Of a DNA stretch of 64,000 bases, positions 49,345-57,662 are shown piece by piece. Location: contig NZ_SMKT01000004.1 of assembly GCF_004348735.1 (NCBI RefSeq), positions 61,234 to 125,233 of the forward strand. The letters are read 5' to 3'. The translations under genes and the position numbers were made by a program. Numbering within the stretch: the first letter of the stretch is position 1; every line of letters begins with the position of its first letter. The notes beneath the pieces are model-generated. The model was not told where the DNA came from. It did not search any database and worked only from the letters and a program-made list of their open reading frames with translations. The DNA comes from Actinomadura sp. KC06 (lineage in GTDB: Bacteria > Actinomycetota > Actinomycetes > Streptosporangiales > Streptosporangiaceae).

Positions 49345-50415
49345 ATGGAGGCCCGTACCGTTTCACCCCGCTCGGAGCACCCACGCGTCGCGTGCGGCTC
49401 CACCCGTCCGGACGTGGCCCTGCTCCCGAAGGCGCACCTGCACCTGCACTTCACGGGTTCGATGCGGCATTCCACGCTGGTGGAGCTCGCCGGCGTGCAC
49501 GGCGTCCACCTGCCGGACGCGCTCGTCGAAGACTGGCCGCCCCGCCTGCACGCGACCGACGAGCGCGGATGGTTCAGGTTCCAGCGCCTGTACGACATCG
49601 CGCGCTCGGTGCTGCGGACGCCCGACGACCTGCGCCGCCTGCTCCGCGAGACCGCGGAGGACGAGGCGGCCGAAGGCTCGGGCTGGCTGGAGATCCAGGT
49701 CGATCCGAGCGGCTACGCGGCGATGTTCGGCGGGCTGACCCCGACCGTCGAGCTGGTGCTGGACGCCGCGCGGGCGGCGTCGGACGCGGCGGGCGTCGGC
49801 ATCGGCGTGGTGATCGCGGCGAACCGGACGCGGCACCCGCTGGACGCGAAGACGCTCGCGCGGCTGGCCGTCCGGTACGCGGGCGAGGGCGTGGTCGGGT
49901 TCGGGCTGTCCAACGACGAGCGGCGGGGACGGGCGTACGACTTCGAGGGCGCGTTCCGGATCGCGAAGCGCGGCGGGCTGCTGTCGGTGCCGCACGGCGG
50001 CGAGCTGCTCGGGCCGGCGAGCGTCCGGGAGTGCCTGGAGACGCTGCGGGCCGACCGGATCGGCCACGGCGTGCGCGCGGTCGCCGACCCGCGGCTGGTG
50101 GCGTCGATCGCCGAGCGGGGCGTGACGCTGGAGGTCTGCCCGGCGTCGAACGTGGGCCTCGGGGTGGCGGCGACGGCGACGGACGTCCCCGTCCGGGCGC
50201 TGTACGAGGCGGGCGCGCCGATCGCGCTGGGCGCGGACGATCCGCTGCTGTTCGGGTCGCGGCTCGCCCGCCAGTACGACCTCGTCCGCACCGAGCATGG
50301 TTTCTCCGACGCCGAGCTGGCGGACCTGGCCCGCCAGTCGATCCGGGCCTCGGCGGCGCCCGACGACGTCCGGCGCCGGCTGCTGGCCGGAGTCGACGCC
50401 TGGCTCACCGGCTGA
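49345..50415 (+). CDS. Adenosine deaminase-like amidohydrolase
   Basis: 356 residues. LPKAHLHLHFTGS supplies the first zinc histidines (HxH) and RIGHGVRA a later His; SVPHGGE corresponds to the (H)AGE catalytic segment and keeps Glu; GADDPLLFGS corresponds to the DDP motif. These fit the adenosine deaminase superfamily, but the spacing around PHGGE and HFTGS differs from classical Add, so substrate (adenosine, adenine or another aminopurine) is open. Start at 49345 is uncertain; ATG 49288 is in frame. Confidence 0.78.
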   Translation: MEARTVSPRSEHPRVACGSTRPDVALLPKAHLHLHFTGSMRHSTLVELAGVHGVHLPDALVEDWPPRLHATDERGWFRFQRLYDIARSVLRTPDDLRRLLRETAEDEAAEGSGWLEIQVDPSGYAAMFGGLTPTVELVLDAARAASDAAGVGIGVVIAANRTRHPLDAKTLARLAVRYAGEGVVGFGLSNDERRGRAYDFEGAFRIAKRGGLLSVPHGGELLGPASVRECLETLRADRIGHGVRAVADPRLVASIAERGVTLEVCPASNVGLGVAATATDVPVRALYEAGAPIALGADDPLLFGSRLARQYDLVRTEHGFSDAELADLARQSIRASAAPDDVRRRLLAGVDAWLTG

Positions 50416-50444
50416 TCCGGCGGACTCACCGGCTGATCCGGCGG
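50404..50444 (+). repeat. 21-bp tandem duplication over the deaminase stop codon
   Basis: CTCACCGGCTGATCCGGCGG occurs at 50404-50423 and 50425-50444. The first copy encodes the C-terminal Leu-Thr-Gly-stop; the second repeats it in the same frame after the stop. Confidence 0.9.
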
Positions 50445-50450
50445 CCCCCT

Positions 50451-51032
50451 TCACGCGGTGGCGCCTTCGACGAGCAGGAGGACGCCGAAGATCGCGAACC
50501 CGGCGGCGGCGCCGTACTTGATGACCCGCTCGGGGAGCTTCCTGCCGAGGATCTGGCCGATCACGATGGCGAGCGCGTCCGCGGCGACCATCCCGATCGT
50601 CGAACCGGCCCACACGCCGGTCAGCGCGAGGAGCCCGCCGTTGTCGGCGGCGAGGGTGACGGTGGCGAGCATCGTCTTGTCGCCCAGTTCGGCGAGGAAG
50701 AACGCCCCGCCGACGGCCAGGATCGCCGAACCGGTGGCGCGGCGGGCCTTGTCGCGTTCGGTGTCGTCGAGTTCGTCGCCGCGCAGCGTCCACAGCGCGA
50801 AGCCGAGGAACGCGAGACCGGCGAGGATCGAGATCGGGCCGGTCGGGAGCGCGGCCCCCAGCGCGGCGCCGAGCGCGACGCTCGCCAGGTGGACGATCGC
50901 GGTCGCGGCCGTGATGCCGATCAGCACCGGGAGCGCCCGGAAGCGGGTGGCGAAGGTCATGGCCATGAGCTGGCTCTTGTCGCCCAGTTCGGCAACGAAG
51001 ATCACGGCCATGCTGATGAGGAAGGCGGACAC
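50451..51032 (-). CDS. TMEM165/GDT1 family manganese exporter
   Basis: 193 residues, six membrane helices in two inverted repeats, each with the cation-binding hallmark: VAELGDKSQL (helix 1) and LAELGDKTML (helix 4). Bacterial members (MneA type) export Mn2+ at the cytoplasmic membrane. GTG start at 51032 has GAGAGGGAA upstream. The yybP-ykoY riboswitch in its leader strongly supports a role in manganese homeostasis. Confidence 0.92.
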   Translation of the reverse strand: MSAFLISMAVIFVAELGDKSQLMAMTFATRFRALPVLIGITAATAIVHLASVALGAALGAALPTGPISILAGLAFLGFALWTLRGDELDDTERDKARRATGSAILAVGGAFFLAELGDKTMLATVTLAADNGGLLALTGVWAGSTIGMVAADALAIVIGQILGRKLPERVIKYGAAAGFAIFGVLLLVEGATA

Positions 51033-51099
51033 CGGTTCCCTCTCGCTCGGATGCCGAGCGGAGGGCGGGAGCTTCGGGAGCAGCGGCCTCGGCCCGGCA

Positions 51100-51215
51100 T
51101 GACTGCCAGGCCGAAGGTCTCGTCCGCCCGGATCAGAACCGGGCCCGCGTGACCGGGCGCCACAGGCGGCGCCAGTATGTCGATCACGCGATTGGGACTA
51201 CTCCCCCTCGACGTC
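51100..51215 (-). ncRNA. yybP-ykoY manganese riboswitch
   Basis: On the minus strand the leader holds the two conserved blocks of this class: GGGGGAGTAG at the 5' side (near 51208-51199) and GACGAGACCTTCGGCC on the 3' side (51124-51109), joined by GC-rich stems. Then follows CGCTCGG-CAT-CCGAGCG just before the ribosome-binding site of the GDT1 gene, a likely expression switch acting on translation start. Mn2+ binding should turn the exporter on. Confidence 0.8.
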
Positions 51216-51218
51216 TCG

Positions 51219-51247
51219 ACCCTACCAAGCCCTGGTCAGGGGCCCAA
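51219..51247 (-). promoter_or_regulatory. Promoter of the riboswitch-GDT1 transcript
   Basis: Minus strand TTGGGC (51247-51242), 17-bp spacer, TAGGGT (51224-51219); start expected near 51212, right at the 5' edge of the riboswitch. Confidence 0.55.
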
Positions 51248-51293
51248 TGTTCGTCATGTCACACCTGTCGAGCCGGGCGGGTCAGACAGCGGG

Positions 51294-52361
51294 TCAGAGG
51301 GTCACGCCGATCAGGACGGGCTCGTTCACCAGCTCGACGCCGAACGCGGCGCGAACGCCGTCGCGGACCTCGCGGGCGAGGGCGAGCAGGTCGGCCGTGC
51401 CTGCGCCGCCGGGGTTGGTGAGGGCCAGGGTGTGCTTGGTGGAGATCCGCGCCGGTCCGAGGGCATGGCCCTTGGCGAAGCCGGCGCGGTCGATGAGCCA
51501 GGCGGCGGACGTCTTGATCCGGCCGCCGGTCTCCGGGTAGCGGGGGAACGTCACGTCCGGACCGAGGCGTTCGGCGACGCGGCGTTCCAGGTCGGTGAGC
51601 TGGCCGGGGTCCAGGATCGGGTTGGTGAAGAACGATCCGGCGCTGCGCGTGTCGGGGTCGGCGGCGTCCAGGACCATGCCCTTGCCGCGGCGCAGTTCGA
51701 GGACGGCGTCGCGCGCCTCTTTCAGCGTCACCCTGTCCCCGGGCTGGACGCCGAGCCTTTTCGCCAGTTCCGCGTAGGCGATCGGCTGCGACTCCTCGGA
51801 CTCGTGCAGCGCGTACGTCACGTCCAGGATGACGTACCGGTCGTGACCCTTGAACGCGCTGTGCCGGTAGGTGAACCGGCAGGCGTCGCGGTCGAGGGTG
51901 ACGTGGGCGCGGGCGTGTCGGTCGTAGGCGCGGACTTCGACGACCGTTTCGCTGACGTCCTGGCCGTAGGCGCCGACGTTCTGGATCGGGGTCGCGCCGA
52001 CGCGTCCGGGGATGCCGGACAGGCATTCGACGCCTGCGAGGCCGTCGGCGACGCAGCGGGCGACGAACGGGTCCCAGTCCTCGCCCGCCTGGACGCGGAC
52101 GAGGACCCTGTCGCCGTCTGCGGCGACGCGTTCGGCGCCGCGGGTTCCGACGTGCACGACGGTGCCGGGGAAGCCCGCGTCGGACACGACCAGGTTGCTG
52201 CCGCCGCCGAGCACGAGGACGGGTTCGCCCGCGTCGTCGGCCGTGCGGATCGCGGCGACGAGCTCCGCCTCGGTCGTCGCCTCGACGAACCGCCGGGCGG
52301 GACCGCCCAGCCGCAGCGTGGTGTATCCGGCCAGGTTCACCTCTTCAGCGAACACCGCCAC
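51294..52361 (-). CDS. murB: UDP-N-acetylmuramate dehydrogenase
   Basis: 355 residues: FAD-binding LGGGSNLVVSD, GIPGRVGATPIQNVGAYGQDVSE (catalytic region), type I MurB substrate loop YRHSAFKG, SAGSFFTNPI (catalytic Ser) and the C-terminal STKHTLALTN. Reduces UDP-GlcNAc-enolpyruvate to UDP-MurNAc in peptidoglycan synthesis. GTG start with AAGGGAAAG upstream. Confidence 0.96.
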   Translation of the reverse strand: MAVFAEEVNLAGYTTLRLGGPARRFVEATTEAELVAAIRTADDAGEPVLVLGGGSNLVVSDAGFPGTVVHVGTRGAERVAADGDRVLVRVQAGEDWDPFVARCVADGLAGVECLSGIPGRVGATPIQNVGAYGQDVSETVVEVRAYDRHARAHVTLDRDACRFTYRHSAFKGHDRYVILDVTYALHESEESQPIAYAELAKRLGVQPGDRVTLKEARDAVLELRRGKGMVLDAADPDTRSAGSFFTNPILDPGQLTDLERRVAERLGPDVTFPRYPETGGRIKTSAAWLIDRAGFAKGHALGPARISTKHTLALTNPGGAGTADLLALAREVRDGVRAAFGVELVNEPVLIGVTL

Positions 52362-52459
52362 GTCGACTTTCCCTTCCCCGTACCTGCGTCGCTCGTCCTC
52401 GCGCGGCCGGCTCGGCCTGGCGTGCGACCGCGCCGCGTGCGGCCGCCCAGCCTTGGCGG

Positions 52460-52885
52460 TCAGGCGAGCTTGACGACCGCCTTCGCACGCGTGAGGACCT
52501 TCTGGCCGTCCGACCTGGCGGTGAGCGCCACGACGACCTTGTTGCCGTCGAGCTTCTCCTCCACCTTGCCGCTGATCTCCAGCGTCGCGCCGCCCTCGTC
52601 GGGGACGACGACCGGAGAGGAGAACCGTACCCCGTAGTCGACGACGGAGCCCGGGTCGCCGGTCCAGTCGGTGACGAACCGGCCGCCCTGCGCCATCGTG
52701 TACATGCCGTGCGCGATCACGTCCGGGAGCCCGACGGCCTTCGCGACGGACTCGCGCCAGTGGATCGGGTTGAAGTCGCCGGACGCGCCCGCGTACATGA
52801 CCAGATCGGCGCGGTCGATGGCGTACGTGCGTGCGGGGATCTCGGTGCCGACCTCGACGTCGGCGTACTTCACGGTGGCGGTCAT
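52460..52885 (-). CDS. hadB: MaoC-like (R)-hydratase, HadB-like subunit
   Basis: 141 residues, a single hot-dog domain with the catalytic Asp/His of the hydratase motif (GASGDFNPIHW). It overlaps the HadA-like gene (TGATG). In mycobacteria HadAB forms a 3-hydroxyacyl-ACP dehydratase; the gene neighbourhood here (rpmG-hadA-hadB upstream of murB and tRNA-Trp-secE) matches that arrangement. The substrate in this non-mycolate lineage is unknown. Confidence 0.88.
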   Translation of the reverse strand: MTATVKYADVEVGTEIPARTYAIDRADLVMYAGASGDFNPIHWRESVAKAVGLPDVIAHGMYTMAQGGRFVTDWTGDPGSVVDYGVRFSSPVVVPDEGGATLEISGKVEEKLDGNKVVVALTARSDGQKVLTRAKAVVKLA

Positions 52886-53322
52886 CAGGCCCCTCGCTCC
52901 ACGATCGTGTTGTACGACTTGCAGATCATCTCGCCCTCGACGGTCTTGACGTCGGTCTCGACGGCGATCTTCTCGTTGCTGCCGATCGACTTGATCTCGG
53001 TGATCGTGGTGGTGCAGGTGACGACGTCGCCGGCGCGGAGCGGGCGGACGTACTCGAACCGCTGCTCGCCGTGGACGACCATCGCGTAGTTGAGCCCGAG
53101 GTCGGGGTCGGCGAGGGCGTTGCCGCCGAAGGAGACGACGATCGGGAAGGTGGGCGGCGCGATGACGTCGGGGTGTCCGGCCGCCTTGGCGGCCTCCTGG
53201 TCGCGGTAGATCGGGTTGTGGTCGCCGATGGCGTCCGCGAACTCGCGGATCTTCACCCGGCTCACCTCGTACGGTTCGCTGGGCGGGAAGGTCCGCCCGA
53301 TGAAATCACGGTTCAGTGCCAT
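52885..53322 (-). CDS. hadA: MaoC N-terminal domain dehydratase, HadA-like subunit
   Basis: 145 residues, hot-dog fold of the FAS1_DH_region type (FIGRTFPPSEPYEVSRVKIREFADAIGDHNPIYRD, GEQRFEYVRPLRAGDVV). GDHNPIY resembles the hydratase motif but the His is replaced by Tyr, so this is likely the stabilising, substrate-binding partner of HadB. Confidence 0.88.
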   Translation of the reverse strand: MALNRDFIGRTFPPSEPYEVSRVKIREFADAIGDHNPIYRDQEAAKAAGHPDVIAPPTFPIVVSFGGNALADPDLGLNYAMVVHGEQRFEYVRPLRAGDVVTCTTTITEIKSIGSNEKIAVETDVKTVEGEMICKSYNTIVERGA

Positions 53323-53637
53323 GCAGTGCCGTCCCTCCAGGTCGACCGGGGCTTCGGACGGACGTTAACAGAACGACGTTCAGCCCGCCCTCGCGGGTCT
53401 CACTGGCGAGGACGGGCTGATCAGGGTCGGGGCAAGCATGCGAAGAAGCTGCTGCTTCGCGGGTGTCGAAACCCGCTCAACCGTCGGGATTCCCCGGTGC
53501 GGACGGTGGGCGGTGGGCGGCGGCCTGGTGGGGCGCCGCGCCTCTCGTCCGGGCTGCGGGCGGGTCGGCCGGTGCGGGCGGACGGACGGTGGCCGGGCGG
53601 GCGTCTCTATAGGCGGCCGCGGCTCCGTCCGGCTCGG
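53323..53637 (-). promoter_or_regulatory. rpmG-hadA gap with a long hairpin
   Basis: AGCCCG-c-CCTCGC pairs with GCGAGG-a-CGGGCT (53382-53394 with 53406-53418), 12 bp with one mismatch, a likely terminator behind rpmG. Two smaller hairpins (GCGAAG/CTTCGC, 53440-53460; GCGGGT/ACCCGC, 53459-53476) are stacked upstream. AACGTC occurs twice close to the hadA start. No gene seen. Confidence 0.5.
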
Positions 53638-53802
53638 CTAGCGGGTCTCCCGGTGCGGACGGTGGGTCCGGCAGTTGGGGCAGTACTTCTTGATCTCGAG
53701 GCGGTCCGGGTCGTTGCGCCGGTTCTTCCGCGTGATGTAGTTGCGGTGCTTGCACTCCTGGCAGGCCAGCGTGATCTTCGGCCGGACGTCGGTGGCAGCC
53801 AC
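53638..53802 (-). CDS. rpmG: Ribosomal protein L33, zinc-binding type
   Basis: 54 residues from a GTG at 53802 (AAAGG upstream): [20 protein letters not shown], then [20 protein letters not shown], then [14 protein letters not shown]. Two CxxC pairs make this the C+ (zinc ribbon) form of L33. Lies between tRNA-Met and hadA as in mycobacteria. Other reading frames here give longer but meaningless proteins. Confidence 0.95.
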   Translation of the reverse strand: MAATDVRPKITLACQECKHRNYITRKNRRNDPDRLEIKKYCPNCRTHRPHRETR

Positions 53803-53923
53803 GATGGAGTGCCTTTCTGAGCTGGGGACAAGGAACGTTCGGACGTCGGTCGCCCAGGACGGGCGGCCGGCGGTTGGACCCAGGCCCGCCCACCTCCGGT
53901 GGGGAGGTGAGAGACATGGGTAG

Positions 53924-53997
53924 TAGCGAGGGCCGGACTTGAACCGGCGACACAGCGATTATGAGCCGCTTGCTCTGCCTGACTGAGCTACCCCGCC
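53924..53997 (-). tRNA. metT: tRNA-Met (CAT), elongator type
   Basis: 74 bases, minus strand. Acceptor GGCGGGG / CCTCGCT with two G-U pairs, D arm TAGCTCAGTCAGGCAGAGC, anticodon loop CTCATAA giving CAT, T arm GCCGG-TTCAAGT-CCGGC, discriminator A, no encoded CCA. The first acceptor pair is G-U rather than the C-A mismatch of initiator tRNA. Confidence 0.94.
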
Positions 53998-54321
53998 GCG
54001 ATGGTCGGTGTGGACCGGAATGCAAGGATACCGGATGCCCACCGAACCCCGGAAACACGAAAACCCGGTCGATGATCGGGAATCGGTTTCGAGGGCTCCC
54101 CCCGGACCGTGTCCCAGGTTACCGGGTGTGCCGATGACCTGCGAAACGTCGGACTGGAACCGGTGGGACGGTACCACAGGCCCCTGTATGGAGCGAATCC
54201 GGGCCAGTCGGGCTGACGGAACGGCCGGTCCTTCGGAGGAAGGCGGGGCTCGAGAAGGCCGGGGAAGGTCCGGGGACGACGAAGGCCGCCGTCCTGGTCG
54301 GATGGCGGCCGGAATGCCGTG
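53998..54321. other. Spacer between tRNA-Thr and tRNA-Met
   Basis: 324 bases without a recognisable gene, repeat or convincing promoter. Open frames exist in both directions but none has coding-like composition. Confidence 0.5.
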
Positions 54322-54394
54322 AGCCCCTTTACGGAATCGAACCGTAGACCTTCTCCTTACCATGGAGACGCTCTGCCGACTGAGCTAAAGGGGC
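54322..54394 (-). tRNA. thrT: tRNA-Thr (GGT)
   Basis: 73 bases, minus strand. Acceptor GCCCCTT / AAGGGGC, D arm TAGCTCAGTCGGCAGAGC, anticodon stem-loop TCTCC-ATGGTAA-GGAGA giving GGT, T loop TTCGATT, discriminator T, no encoded CCA. Confidence 0.95.
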
Positions 54395-54484
54395 CTGCGC
54401 CGTTCGCGCAGTGAAACCATACACGGCCTGAGCTGATGGTGCGAACCGGTTTGCGCCTCGTCCGGACGGCGCCGTCCGCGCTGA

Positions 54485-55612
54485 TCAGCGGAGCAGGTCG
54501 CGGGCGATGACGAGCTGCTGGATCTGGCTCGTCCCCTCGTAGATGCGGAAGAGCCGGACGTCGCGGTAGAAGCGTTCGACGGCGACGCCGCGCATGTACC
54601 CCATGCCGCCGTAGACCTGGACGGCGCGGTCGGCGACGCGTCCGGCCATCTCGGAGCAGAAGTACTTGGCGCAGGACGGTCCGAGCTTGGCGTCCTCTCT
54701 GGCGTCGTAGGCGCGGGCGGCTTCGAGCACCATGGAGCGTCCGGCGTACAGCTCGGTCTGCGAATCGGCGATGAGCCCTTGGACGAGCTGATATTCGCCG
54801 ATCGTCCGTCCGCCTTGGGTGCGTTCCTTGGCGTAGGCGACCGTCTCGTCCAGGATTCTCTGGGCGAGCCCCACGCAGACGGCGGCGATGCTGATTCGTC
54901 CGTGGGCGAGGGACGTCATGGCGGTGCGGAACCCGGTTCCTTCCGTCCCGACCATGTTGTGGGCCGGGACGCGCACGCCGTCGAAGAAGACCTCAGCCGT
55001 GTGTGCGCCGCGCTGACCCATCTTCTGGTCGGACGGGCCGACGGTCAGTCCGTCCGTGCCCTTCTCTATGAGGAACGTGGAGATGCCTCGGGAACCGGCG
55101 CCGCCCGTCCTGGCGAAGACCATGAAGACGTCGGCTTCGGGGGCGTTGGTGATGAACCGCTTGGCGCCGTTGACGACGTAGTCGTCCCCGTCGCGCGTCG
55201 CCGTCGTGGTGAGCGTGCTGGGGTCGGAGCCCGCCTCGGCCTCCGTGAGCGCGAAGGCCCCGATGACCTGGCCGGACGCGAGCTTGGGCAGCCATTCGTC
55301 CTTCTGCGCTTCGGTGCCGGCGTTGACGAGGACCTGCCCGGCGATGCCGTTGCTGGTGCCGAACATGGAGCGGAACGCGGGGCTGGCGTAGCCGAGCTCG
55401 AAGACGAGCCGGACCTCCTCGCTCACCGAGAGCCCGAGCCCGCCGTACCGTTCCGGGAGCGCGTAGCCGAACAGGCCCATGTCCCTGGACGCGTCGCGCA
55501 GCGGCTCCGGGATCGCGTCGGTCTCCTCGATCTCGTCCTCGCGCGGGATCACCTGCTCGCGGACGAACTCGCGGACGACCCCGAGCACCTGGGCGAACTC
55601 CTGTGGCTGCAT
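54485..55612 (-). CDS. Acyl-CoA dehydrogenase
   Basis: 375 residues with the full family plan: N-terminal helices, FALTEAEAGSDPSTLTTTA (FAD/substrate loop), KRFITNAPEAD, the Arg-rich C-terminal helices and YEGTSQIQ near the end, whose Glu is the catalytic base in the short/medium-chain enzymes. Oxidises acyl-CoA to enoyl-CoA, passing electrons to ETF. A tight palindrome overlaps its promoter. Confidence 0.92.
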   Translation of the reverse strand: MQPQEFAQVLGVVREFVREQVIPREDEIEETDAIPEPLRDASRDMGLFGYALPERYGGLGLSVSEEVRLVFELGYASPAFRSMFGTSNGIAGQVLVNAGTEAQKDEWLPKLASGQVIGAFALTEAEAGSDPSTLTTTATRDGDDYVVNGAKRFITNAPEADVFMVFARTGGAGSRGISTFLIEKGTDGLTVGPSDQKMGQRGAHTAEVFFDGVRVPAHNMVGTEGTGFRTAMTSLAHGRISIAAVCVGLAQRILDETVAYAKERTQGGRTIGEYQLVQGLIADSQTELYAGRSMVLEAARAYDAREDAKLGPSCAKYFCSEMAGRVADRAVQVYGGMGYMRGVAVERFYRDVRLFRIYEGTSQIQQLVIARDLLR

Positions 55613-55618
55613 GGGCTC

Positions 55619-55638
55619 GATTCTAGAATCAGATTCCA
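55619..55638 (-). promoter_or_regulatory. Overlapping palindromes upstream of the acyl-CoA dehydrogenase
   Basis: GATTCTAGAATC (55619-55630) is a perfect 12-bp palindrome and GAATC-A-GATTC (55626-55636) overlaps it; the wider TAGAATC-A-GATTCCA pairs in 6 of 7 positions. It lies 7-26 bases before the ATG. This looks like a TetR-type fatty-acid regulator site. Confidence 0.55.
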
Positions 55639-55701
55639 GGATGTAAGGGCTCGCGGCCCCGATTCACCGCCCCCTTGTCCGCTGTGCCAGGGTGATCAAG
55701 C

Positions 55702-56733
55702 ATGGCTCTCCATCAGCTCGCAGACCAGATCGTCCGGGCGGCGGTCGCCGAGGACAGGTCCTTCGGCGACCTGCTGCCCCAGCTCATGGAGGCGACCCAG
55801 ACCGCCTCCCCCGCCGAGATGAACGCCGCGATGCCGCGCATGGCCGACGGCATCGCGCAGGCCCCGCCGAACCTCGGCGGCTGGCTCGCCATCGTCACCG
55901 GCGCCTGGATCGAGAACGGCGCCGACGCCGGATCGCCCGCCGGGCGGGCCGTCGTCGATCGGATCACCGAGGTCACCTCCGGAGCGCTGGCGTTCGCCAA
56001 CGCCTGGGAGGAGGCCACCGGCGGCAAGCCGCCCGACATGCAGGACGAGCAGCCGTCCCAGCAGGCCGTCGACACGGTCGCGCCGAAGCTCGGGGAGGGC
56101 GCGGTCGCCGCGATGATGGCGTGGTTCGCGCTGCCGCAGTTCGCGATGGCGGGGTGCACGGTGCTGCAGAACTCGTCGTCCGTCCGTGCGGGGCTGGCCG
56201 ACCGCGACTTCCGCGCGCTGACGGCGGGGCAGGCCGTCCAGTACCTCGGGCAGATGGACCACTACCACGCGCTGCTGCGCGTCCTGGACGGTGAGCGGCT
56301 CCTCGTCCTGGACCGTGCCAGCCGCAAGGGCTGGACGGTTGCCATCGGCGGCATCGGGGACAACTTCCAGCTGCACGTCCTGCTCGCCGGCGCCCTCATC
56401 GGACGCCCGGACGGCCTGACCGGGAACCGTCCCGCCCCCGAGATCCTCGCCTGCTTCCTGAACGCCGACGTCCCGCCCGGGCCGCCCGTCGTCTCCAGCC
56501 CGTGGAACCTCGTCGACGCGCATGGCGAATGGATCTGGAACGAGGGCGTGCCGGCCGACATCCCGGTCGTGAACGGCACCCGCGTGGTCGTCCTCGACCC
56601 GCCGTCCTACGAGCGGACGTTCCCGGCCGGACGCCGCTTCCCGATGATGCCCGCCACCATTCGCGTGGAAGCCGCCCATCAGCCCGAAGACCTCGGCAAC
56701 TGGTGGCCCCACATCCCACCGTCAAAACGCTGA
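55702..56733 (+). CDS. Conserved-looking protein of unknown function
   Basis: 343 residues with coding-like composition and AGGGTGA upstream of the ATG. No signal peptide or membrane helix is evident; the middle (MDHYHALLRVLDGERLLVLDRASRKGWTVAIGGIGDNFQLHVLLAG) reads as an alpha/beta core and the end is Pro-rich (PWNLVDAHGEWIWNEGVPADIPV). I do not recognise the family. Cytosolic; no operon partner. Confidence 0.7.
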   Translation: MALHQLADQIVRAAVAEDRSFGDLLPQLMEATQTASPAEMNAAMPRMADGIAQAPPNLGGWLAIVTGAWIENGADAGSPAGRAVVDRITEVTSGALAFANAWEEATGGKPPDMQDEQPSQQAVDTVAPKLGEGAVAAMMAWFALPQFAMAGCTVLQNSSSVRAGLADRDFRALTAGQAVQYLGQMDHYHALLRVLDGERLLVLDRASRKGWTVAIGGIGDNFQLHVLLAGALIGRPDGLTGNRPAPEILACFLNADVPPGPPVVSSPWNLVDAHGEWIWNEGVPADIPVVNGTRVVVLDPPSYERTFPAGRRFPMMPATIRVEAAHQPEDLGNWWPHIPPSKR

Positions 56734-56783
56734 GCGCTGGGGGCCGGGGGGCGTGGGCGGGGTGGCGGTCGGCGGTCGGGCGG

Positions 56784-57515
56784 CTAGAAGCGGACCAGGA
56801 CCGCGGTGGCGTCGTCGTATCGCTTTCCTCGGGGGCCGTCCGCCGACGCCTCCGCTTCCCTGGTCCTCCTGACCAGTTCGCGCGGGCCTTCCTCGTCCAG
56901 GAGGCGGAGCAGGTCGTCCCATCCCATCTGCCCGAAACGCTCCACCAGCCTGGACGCGCCGTCGCTCAGCACCGCCGCCCGCCTCAGCCCCTCCATCGGC
57001 ACCTCGCCGGTCAGCCCCTCGTACGCGGCCTCCGGCTTCGTGCTGGCCACCCAGAATCCGCCCGGGCTGTTGCGGGACTTCCGGACGCCTTCGAGCGTGT
57101 AGCTCGGCAGATGATCGACGCGGTCGTCCCGGAAGACGCGGATCTCGCCGACGTCCATCACGATCGGCGAATCGGCCAGGACGAACCACTCCACCGCGTC
57201 GCCGCTGCGCCGCAGCAGCGACACCGTCGCGGACGGGCTGTCCGGATTCTGCAGATCGCACGTCCTCGTGTGCGCCTCACCCGTCACCTTGATCGCCTCG
57301 GCCACCAGGTCCGGCAGCGGCTTGCCGTCCTCCAGGGCCAGCAGCGCCGCGATCCGTCCGCCCAGCCTGCGCACCAGCCACGCCGGGTCGTGCTCGCATC
57401 CGCTGTCCACCCCCGCGGGCGCCGTCGCCCCGTCCAGCAGCACGACCCACCCCGGGCCCGCCGCGACGAAGTCCTCGTTCTCCCGTCCCGGAGTCGCCTC
57501 ACTCACATAACTCAC
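56784..57515 (-). CDS. PP2C-like phosphatase-fold protein
   Basis: About 243 residues. NEDFV near the N-terminus, VVLLDGAT (metal Asp), AVLSDGASRLV and the final YDDATAVLVRF (Asp-Asp) are the PP2C metal-site segments, though shorter and more divergent than PstP-type enzymes. Cytosolic. Start uncertain among GTG codons at 57521, 57515 and 57506. Role could be Ser/Thr dephosphorylation; no kinase is adjacent. Confidence 0.75.
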   Translation of the reverse strand: MSYVSEATPGRENEDFVAAGPGWVVLLDGATAPAGVDSGCEHDPAWLVRRLGGRIAALLALEDGKPLPDLVAEAIKVTGEAHTRTCDLQNPDSPSATVSLLRRSGDAVEWFVLADSPIVMDVGEIRVFRDDRVDHLPSYTLEGVRKSRNSPGGFWVASTKPEAAYEGLTGEVPMEGLRRAAVLSDGASRLVERFGQMGWDDLLRLLDEEGPRELVRRTREAEASADGPRGKRYDDATAVLVRF

Positions 57516-57662
57516 CTGCACAGATGCAGGTCTACCCCGTGAACCGGTCCAACGGGGACAGGTAGACCAAACCCTCACCCCGCGTCCCGCCGGCCTGCCC
57601 TCTTCCGGTATTGACCTGGACCGCACCCATGGTGGCGTGGGTTTTCGTTGCACCGAGGAGGG

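Noticed and set aside
53607..53831. 74-residue Ser/Arg-rich frame over rpmG
   Set aside because: Out of frame with the four-cysteine L33 sequence, which is the real gene.
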